Shown here: positions 56,745 through 64,000 of the stretch, in pieces | Numbering within the stretch: the stretch's first letter is position 1 | Layout of the letters: each line of letters begins with the position of its first letter | Program-made: the position numbers and the translations under genes | Notes under the pieces: model-generated | What the model saw: the letters and a program-made list of their open reading frames with translations, nothing else | Databases searched by the model: none | Told to the model about the DNA's origin: nothing | Assembly (NCBI GenBank): GCA_030411725.1 | Contig: MU839858.1 | Span: 1 to 64,000 of the forward strand | DNA length: 64,000 nt | Direction of reading: 5' to 3' | Origin: Echria macrotheca | Taxonomy: Eukaryota > Ascomycota > Sordariomycetes > Sordariales > Schizotheciaceae

Positions 56745-57500
56745 AATCGATTAAAATATAAAGTTCTTATTTCGAGCTAATTAAACTCTTTTATAAAACT
56801 GGATTTTAAATCGTTAATTAAAAATCAACTTTATTTAATTAACTTCAAATAGCTTTTAGCTAGTTTATAGGGTAGTATACTTTACCTCCTAATATTAAAG
56901 CCTTCTTTAAAAAATAGTATAGGAATAGGGAGAAAAATGTTTTTATCGAAATAGCCAGTAAAAGGCCCATTATTACAAAATTGGCGAAAAAAATATAAAT
57001 CTAAAATAGGCCATTATTATATAATATTGTTACTTAATAAATAGTAACGTTTATTTCATACCATTACAATTACTCAATTCAATAAACCTAATTAGAAAAT
57101 AAAGCTATTATTTTTATCTAATTATAACTTTTCGTACAAGTAGATTTCTATTCTTTAACTAAAAAACCAATTTACATAATTATATTATAATAACTTAAAA
57201 GCAGTAAATATAATTATAAGCTTTATTATAAGCCTTAAACTTATTTTAAAAACAAATACTATTATAGTAAAAAGTTCGATTTTGTAGGAAAAGTGCCTTA
57301 AAAGCTGATTTTATAAGTACTAAATTCAAAAATTTAATTTTTGCAATAATCCGGTAATCCGGACTATTGGTATAGGTAATTTAATCACCCCTTAGACTAC
57401 TAGTCCAGCAGTCTAGTCACGGCCGTAATTCTAACTACTAGACTATAGTAGTCCGGACTACCGGACTAATAACTAAGGACTAATATCCCAACCCTACTTA
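56745..57500 (-). mobile_element. RIP-decayed element copy B (inverted relative to copy A)
   Basis: Read in reverse complement from 57500 (TAGGGTTGGGATATTAGTCC), this matches the beginning of the element at 57908 and continues through its body (AAATAAGTTTAAGGCTTATA near 57253-57234 equals 60123-60142) until similarity is lost near 56745. The end is built of TAGTCCGGACTA-like palindromic motifs. It is a truncated copy. The two copies lie head to head with about 400 bp between them. Confidence 0.6.
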
Positions 57501-57907
57501 TAATAATAGAAATATAAAATATAATACATAAAAAAAAGCAGGATATTTATTAATAATAAAGGTATAACTTATAATTAATATAAGGTAAAATTACAATTTA
57601 CCAACTTGTCCTATATAACTAATAAGCCCTAAAGATATATATACGGTATATTTATAATATTATATATCCTACTTACAACTTAGTTATATATTATTATGTA
57701 AATTAGATTTTTGAAATGCAATTTAAAATTTATAAATACTAAAAGTTGCAATTAAAGTTAAATAACAATATCAATTTCCAACAAATTTTTAAATAGTTAA
57801 TAAGTAAATTAATTTTAAATAAGAAGTAGTTTTATATAACTAATATTATAATGTTTCATTCAATATATAAATTTCCTTACTTTTAATAACCGTTAGGGTA
57901 GTAAGCA

Positions 57908-60900
57908 AAGTTAGGATATTAATCCTTAGTTATTAATCCGGTAATTTAGACTACTATAATCCAGTAGTTAAAATTACGGCCGTAATTAAACTACCCGGAC
58001 TAATAGTCTAGATAGTAATTAAACTACTAAATTAATAATTTGGGAAATAATTAAACTACCTAAACTAGTAGTCTAGACTACCGGACTACCAGTCCAAATT
58101 ACTAAACTACTTCAAAAAATATATTATCTTAAATTTTTAAATTTTGAATTATTAAATTATTTAATATTTTTTTCCAACTTTACTTCTTAAAAAAAAGCTT
58201 TTTAAGTACTTTTTATATAAAATTAAACTTTTTACTATAATACTAACGTCAATCACATGTAAGTAGTAATTCCAAGCGAGTAGCAACCCTACTACATTAA
58301 TTTAAACTATTATACGAAATACTAACGTAATAAAGGAAGCAATTTATTAAAACTACTTGGAATTTAATTCTTTATTTATTTTTATATCCTCCTTATACGT
58401 ATAAGAGTTATGTCCTGTTTTGCTGTAATTGCTATAGTATCGTAAATTTATTGCGTTACCCTTTATATAATTACCCTCTAATCGTTTTTCCTCCTCTACT
58501 AACGTATATATATCCCTTTTAGCTAAAATATCGCTTATATCCTATATTATTATTGTTTCTCCTACCTAGATACGAGTTTTTTTTACCCTCCTGCGTTTGC
58601 TTAATACTGTATTTGCATTTTTAAGTTATCGTACGCGATCCTTTATTAATATTATTTTATATATAACCTTTATTGTACTTTTTACAATTTAGTTAAGGGC
58701 TTTAAAAATCGGGGTTAGTAAGTTATTTTAATACTTAGTAATATGATTTTTAATATATGTTAACTAAAGAGAAGCTTTAGTTAGGTTATATAGCGTTTAA
58801 GAGATTTAAATATTATATAAAGCCTTAATTATAAAAGGAGGTATTAATATATAAACCTTAATATTTAAGTTGGAAATTACCTTTTTTAGGTTAAATGGAA
58901 TAAAACCTGCCTTTTAAAAACCTTTTTATATAACTTTTAAAGTAAATATTTCCTAAAATACGTTATAAAAAGTAGAAAAAAAGTTAGGCTTAATAATGTA
59001 GTAAATATAGTTATATATTAGCTTTTCGATTTTCTTACCGTATAATTATTTTAATATACTAAAATACCCTATATTAAGTAGTTAAAGCCGATAAGATAAG
59101 TACGTAAATATATAAAGCGTAACGATATTATTTTTATTATAATAATTTTCGAATTTAGCTAAATAGTGGCTTTTATACCTATTAAAGATTAAAAGCCATT
59201 TTCTACTTATTATATAATAATAAGAATACTAATTAAAGTATTTAATTTATTTAAGGCTAATTTTGTTATTTGTCTAGCCTATTTCCAAGAGATTAATAGT
59301 TTAATTGGGTGGAAAAGGGCTATTGTAATATTAGCTTTTAAGGTAGGTTTTACCCGTAACTATTAGGTATAGAGGGATTATTTTATTATTTAATTGTATG
59401 GTTATAATCGATATAGCTTATTTCCAATTACTAGGCTAGATCTTTTTAGCCCTTTTACGCTTTTTAAATAAAGTAATAATAAAGGTTAGTGTGATTTAGC
59501 CTATTATAAACTTAATTTCGTTAAAGTTTTAAATATTTAATTTTACGATATTATATTTTGCGATTATATTGCGAATAAGGTTAAATTATTTGCTAATTAT
59601 CTTTAAATCGTTATATTAGGCTTTTTTATAATTATACGAATACGTTTAACGCGTTCGGAGCTTTAGTTGTTATTATACGAAGTTTGTAGTTTAATGTTTT
59701 CCGATACGTAACGCGTAATGCGTTGTGTATAGTAAGTTGGTTATATTTTGTATAATATTGTATTTTAGTAAAAAATTTTATTTATATAGGTTAAAAACCT
59801 TTTGTATAATAACCTTTTTTTTAAGGGGGGTTAGATTTTTGGAATTGGCGATGATTTTTACTTGAGGGAGGATACCGTTATACCGTTACTTTAGTATGTT
59901 ATATGGTACCAAATAGGCCTTTGCAACCGCCCCGAGCTTAAGTTTGTTATTGTGATTTATAGCCTGGAGGGCAAGGATGATTTGTGCTTCGTTTCGTACG
60001 ATTAGCATACTGTATTGTAGAGAAATTTGGGATATTGTATAAGGGGTCGGTATTGTTGATGAAAGTTGCCACTCGCTTGGAATTGCTACTTGTATATGAT
60101 TGACGTTATTAGGTTTTTTTAAATAAGTTTAAGGCTTATAATAAAGCTTATAACTATATATCTAGCTTCTAAGTTATTATAATATAATTACATAAATTAT
60201 AACCTTAATTAATAATTAAAAATCGATTTATACAAAAAGCTATAATTAAGTTAAAATAATAACTATAGTTTTCTCCCTATTTTTATATTACTTTTAAATA
60301 GATTTTAATATTAAGATATAAAGTATAATATTATATATAATATCTAAAAACTACTGTAAATTAATTATATAAACTTGATTTTTAATTAACGATTTAAAAT
60401 CCAGTTATATAAAAAGGTATAATTAGCTTAAAATAAAACTTGATATTTTAATCCACTTTAATCAATCCAATAGCAGTAGTAACTAAAAGTTAAAAACAGC
60501 AACTAAGAAAGAACGTTATATTAAACGGGGAAACCGTTTTAAATATATATTTTACAAAGCTAATTACGTAAAACTTCCATTTTAAGGCGTTTTGTACTTA
60601 AAAAAGTAAAAATATATAATGAAATTTACAAGTTAGAAATCTTATTATACTTATTAAATGGAATATTAATTCTATTAGCTAGTAGTAATATTATATATAG
60701 CCTTTATTAGCAATAATAACTACAATAATTAATTAATAAGCTTAATATAATAATTAAAAATGAAAAATACTATTTTAAGGGGTAGACTATTAGTCCGGAC
60801 TAGTGACTATAATAGTCAAGTAGTCGGACTACTAGTTTGAGGGGTAACTAAATTACTAAATTAGTAGTTCGGTTAGTAACTAGACTACCTAAACTACTAA

Positions 60901-60972
60901 TCCGGGGGGTAATTAAACTACTATAGCTAGTAGTTTAAACTACTAACTACTAGTCCAGACTAAATCCCAACC
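57908..60972 (+). mobile_element. RIP-decayed element copy A, interrupted by a Pot2/Fot1-like insertion
   Basis: The left end (AGTTAGGATATTAATCCTTA) and right end (ending AAATCCCAACCCT at 60972) are diverged inverted repeats of about 190 bp, both full of AGTCCGGACTA-type motifs. Subtracting the nested 1861-bp element leaves about 1.2 kb. The interior has no recognisable coding sequence. AGGGTTGG-type ends also occur near 63673-63682, suggesting more family members. Confidence 0.55.
58246..60106. mobile_element. 1861-bp Tc1/mariner-pogo element (Pot2/Fot1-like), RIP-decayed
   Basis: Inverted ends of about 45 bp: ACGTCAATCACATGTAAGTA at 58246 and its partner ending TACTTGTATATGATTGACGT at 60106, with similarity through AATTCCAAGCGAGTRGCAAC. 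It is flanked by TA on both sides (58244-58245 and 60107-60108). Length, TIR size and TA target match fungal pogo-class elements of the Pot2/Fot1 group, which are about 1.86-1.93 kb. The interior should encode a DDE transposase, but it is saturated with stops and AT-rich. It inserted into copy A, so it is the younger of the two; both then decayed. Confidence 0.75.
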
Positions 60973-60999
60973 CTAGTAGTAAGTAATAAACACTTTTTA

Positions 61000-61480
61000 G
61001 CCTTATAGTAAAAAGGTATATTATATATCGTTTATGCAACTTACTTTAAGCTTTTAAGTTAATTTAGAATTTTTAAAAATAATTGGATATTAAAATGTAT
61101 TAAAAATTGCAATGGGGTGAAAGTAGGAATATTAATTTTAAATAGCCTTTAAAGAATCCACTAAGAGTAACAAATCATAATTTAAAAATACGTATAGGTA
61201 AGTCACAAATACTACCATTAGCTAATATTAAAACGTTTTATCTTTTCTTATAATTAGAAGTATTATTAAATATTTATATTCCTTTTACTGCTTAAAAACT
61301 TTATAAAGTTAGTATTCTAAATATACTAGCCCTTATCCATTACTTATATACTTGAAAACAAGTAATTTAACATCTTATATTTTATTAGAATTATTATAGC
61401 TACTACTTATATAGTACTACTAATTATCAATCAAAAAACGATTAATAATAATTATTTTTATAAAGTGGAAAAATTACTAC
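61000..61480. other. AT-rich gene-free DNA
   Basis: No coding, repeat boundary or structured feature recognised beyond general AT-richness. Confidence 0.5.
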
Positions 61481-61549
61481 GGTGGCAAATATTACCCTTT
61501 TGAGTTAATACTTACTAACGATGACTAATTATTAGTAAGCACCAGATTA

Positions 61550-61825
61550 CTAATTATGGGTCACATGACCCGTGATGACTAATCAGGCCTCCAGAACCCA
61601 CTAGAATTTTCAAGAGGTGGCTGGAAGCCACTATCGCCACAATCGCCACTTCAAGGCCCGAGGATTTCAAATCCAAAATCACAAGCCCAGTTTGAGTCAT
61701 ACCTCAAAAATGACTCAGAGGCTGGAAGCCTCCAGAAATACTGGTTATGCCTATAAAGGTGGCCTTCGGCCACCTTTAAGATAGATTTTACTTGCTTGCT
61801 TCCGTGACCTCCTTACAATTTTTAC
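61550..61825 (+). repeat. Hairpin-rich, RIP-spared module, copy 1
   Basis: A GC-balanced island within AT-rich DNA, with four successive stem-loops: GTGGC-TGGAA-GCCAC (61617-61631), TGAGTCA-N11-TGACTCA (61693-61717), GAGGC-TGGAA-GCCTC (61718-61732) and AAAGGTGGCC-TTC-GGCCACCTTT (61755-61777, 10-bp perfect stem). An upstream TGGGTCACATGACCCGTG palindrome lies near 61558-61575. Positions 61640-61818 reappear in reverse complement at 63780-64000. It may be the end of a transposon or a short interspersed element. Confidence 0.6.
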
Positions 61826-61854
61826 TCAACTGACTACTGTAGACTACTTTGACT

Positions 61855-62860
61855 ACAGTAGTTAGTGAGTAAAATCAATAAAATTAATAATTATTCTTAA
61901 ATATCTATTACTAATTGCTTTTTAATTAATAATTGATAGTAGTATATAAATAACAATTATTATAATTAGAATTTAAGTAACAAGTATTGAATTACTCGTT
62001 TTAAGGTATATAATTAATAGATAAAAGTTAGTATATTTAAAATACTTACCTTACAAGGCTTAAAAACAGTATAAATAATATTAATATTTAAATATCATTT
62101 CCAATTATAGATAAACCGTTTATCATAAACGTATAAAGTGTTAAGATTAGCCAATAATAGTATCTTTAACTTACCTATAGATATTTTGAATTGTAAGTTA
62201 TTACACTCAGTGGGTTTTTAAAAGCGCATTTAAAAGTAATATATCCACTCTAACCCAATTACAACCTATCACAATTCAATTTCCAATCACCTCTCAAAGT
62301 TCTAAATTACCTAACAACTCTAAAATAAGTTATATATATAGAATATAATATATATAACTACTATAAGCCTATAAGATATTTATTAACTACTACGCTAACG
62401 GGTATTATAGGTAAATAAACGTAAAAAACGTAATTTTACTTTGTAAACCTTTTAAAAGTAAAAGGGTTTTTACTGTTTACAATTATAAATATTTAAATTC
62501 ATCTATAGCGCTAATAGGCTTTTAATCATTTTTGCAATGAAAAATATATAGTATATTTGACTAGTAGTCAGACTACAGTAGTTAGTAAATAAAAATAATA
62601 ATTATTTTAAATAGATATTATTAACCGGTTTTTAACTACTAATTAATGACAGTATATGGGTAATGGTTATTATAATTTAAATTAAAGGATTAAATGCTTA
62701 ATTAGCCACCCTTAAGTGGATTTCAGATATATTTTACCTTATAAGGCTTATAAGCCGTTAAAGAAATCCTTAATATATAAATAATAATTACATGGGTTTT
62801 TTAATTTGTACGTTATTACACTTGGTGGATTTTTAAAACGGAATCTAAAAATCGGATTTC
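61855..62860. repeat. RIP-diverged tandem duplication
   Basis: Sequences from about 61855 and about 62580 correspond (AGTTAGTGAGTAAAATCAAT versus AGTTAGTAAATAAAAATAAT, then shared AATAATTATT, TTTTAATTAATAATTGATAG versus TTTAACTACTAATTAATGAC, and TACCTTACAAGGCTT versus TACCTTATAAGGCTT), offset by about 725 bp. A further partial copy appears near 63350-63570 (AATAGGCTTTTAAT at both 62512 and 63529). Confidence 0.55.
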
Positions 62861-63671
62861 TACTTTGAGCTAATTGCAACGTTTTATACACTTGGATTTC
62901 CAATCCTTTCTTAAAATTCCGAATTATGGTAAAGGCTTGCGGTAAGCTATACATACGATAGAGAATGGATATTTCTAACATATAGTAAAAATATACTTAT
63001 TAGTTACTACGGTAACGGGTATTAAAAGTAAAAAAAATAGTAGAAATCGCAATTTTAATTAGTAAACACAATAAAAGTAAGAACACTTTTACGTTAAATG
63101 AAATATATTAATACTAATTCCATATAGCTGCTTTTCATTGCAAGTTTTTACGGTAATTGGCCTTTGAAAATCCTGTTGCAAATCGATATCGCTATTTAAC
63201 TTTAATTACATCTTTTCGTTCTTATAGATTTCAAATTCTATTTTAAAAGTCCAGCTTAAGTAATAATATACAACTAGTTTATAGATAGGTTATGTAGTAT
63301 CATAAACATACCGCATAGGTTTTTAATCTTAGCTAATTGAAAGGCAAACGCTACTAAATTTTAGTTTCACGTTATAACGAATATAAGGTCCGGTAATTCT
63401 TATTAAAAGCCGATATTTTAAATAATTACTTATACTCTTCTTATTAATAAATATATTGCTACTCTTTACACATACTGTATTTTTTATTTTCATTACTAGA
63501 TAAATATTTAAATTCATACGTAGTATTAATAGGCTTTTAATTATTTTACAATTAAAAAAAGATTATTATATTTAACTAGTATATAGTCTAGTCACTACCC
63601 TAACTACTTACTACTGGAGTGTAGTCAGTGCCTTGACTAATGACGACTGAATACTGACTACTGACTAATTT

Positions 63672-63723
63672 GCCAACCCTGGGTGGGGGGATGCCCCCCT
63701 AAAAAAAATAGGGTGCCCCCCTA
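63672..63723. repeat. G/C-run hairpin cluster at an element end
   Basis: After CCAACCCT (63675-63682, as at the ends of copies A and B), the sequence reads GGGTGGGGGGATGCCCCCCT, then a run of A, then TAGGGTGCCCCCCTA. The G6-AT-GC6 segment can form a tight hairpin, and the second CCCCCC can pair with the same G-run. Probably the terminus of another copy of the AGGGTTGG-ended element family. Confidence 0.45.
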
Positions 63724-63779
63724 TTAGATGCCTTTTAATTATAGAAAAATTGAAATGCTTTAATATTAGCTAATAGTAT

Positions 63780-64000
63780 TTGTAAGGAGGTCGCGGAAGC
63801 AAGCAAGTAGGACCAAGTGTGTGATGAAGTGGATGATATTTTTTCAAAGTGAAATCTATTTTAGAGGTGGCCGAAGGCTACCTTTATAGGCATAACCAGT
63901 ATTTCTAGAGGCTTCCAGCCTTTGAGTCATTTTTGAGGTATAACTTAAACTGGGTTTGTGATCTTAGATTTGAAATCCTCGGGTCTCAAAGTGGCGATTG
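63780..64000 (-). repeat. Hairpin-rich module, copy 2 (inverted, cut by the window end)
   Basis: The reverse complement aligns with 61640-61818: CAATCGCCACTT, CCCGAGGATTTCAAATC, TATACCTCAAAAATGACTCA, CTGGTTATGCCTATAAAGGT and CTTGCTTGCTTCCGCGACCT. Several stem positions carry C-to-T type changes (GGTGGCC-GAA-GGCTACC), so it is more mutated than copy 1. It has about 40 bp more between the last hairpin and the CTTGCTTGC block. It continues past 64000. Confidence 0.6.

Noticed and set aside
62748..63517. Two minus-strand frames in the AT-rich tail
   Set aside because: Lys/Asn/Ile/Tyr-rich text is what AT-rich DNA produces by chance; they lie within decayed tandem repeats.
1..64000. tRNA, rRNA, CRISPR or bacterial operon features
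   Set aside because: No cloverleaf with A/B boxes, no rRNA core sequence and no spacer-repeat array was seen; the genome is eukaryotic.

Overview
The window is the left end of a chromosome of a filamentous ascomycete (Pezizomycotina, probably a sordariomycete). It opens with 15 perfect AACCCT units in telomere orientation. Genes carry short introns (49-112 bp) with GTRNGY donors and CTGAC/CTAAC branch sites. The gene content is fungal: HET, NACHT, fungal rhodopsin-domain and PDDEXK_12-type proteins. The last 12 kb are AT-rich with decayed transposons, as expected after RIP. No tRNA, rRNA or CRISPR array is visible.

Layout. 1-3.1 kb: telomere, AT-rich subtelomere and a frameshifted PIF1-like helicase remnant. 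3.1-16 kb: a cysteine-rich small secreted protein (+), a HET protein (-), a secreted tyrosinase (+), a cytochrome P450 (+) and a seven-helix rhodopsin-domain membrane protein (-). 17.1-18.0 kb: a broken NACHT gene. 18.4-26.7 kb: six compact genes of unknown function, including a membrane-anchored J-domain-like protein and two adjacent single-pass membrane proteins. About 29.0-36.7 kb: a foreign block of broken open frames on both strands that resembles DNA-virus genes. It includes an SF3-helicase-like region, a DEDDh-exonuclease-like region and two NADAR (YbiA-like) domains, and its readable frames are interrupted mainly by TAG. 40.4-41.8 kb: a four-exon gene whose tiny first exon resembles that of the gene at 22.8 kb. 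45.3-46.2 kb: a HET pseudogene. 49.8-51.4 kb: a PD-(D/E)XK nuclease-like gene (-). From about 51.8 kb to the end: no genes, but a 577-bp MITE with an 8-bp target duplication, a 17-bp minisatellite, a 1.86-kb Pot2/Fot1-like element nested in another element, and a hairpin-rich module in inverted copies.

Functionally, the region combines probable environment- or host-facing genes (secreted cysteine-rich protein, tyrosinase, P450, rhodopsin-domain receptor) with nonself-recognition genes (HET, NACHT), some intact and some dying, as is common near fungal telomeres. The virus-like block is the least ordinary part. It is too broken to be functional as it stands, but it may record integration of a large DNA virus or related element, possibly one that read UAG as glutamine. 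Splice structures were inferred by eye from frame continuity, splice signals and family fit; none is confirmed by transcript data.
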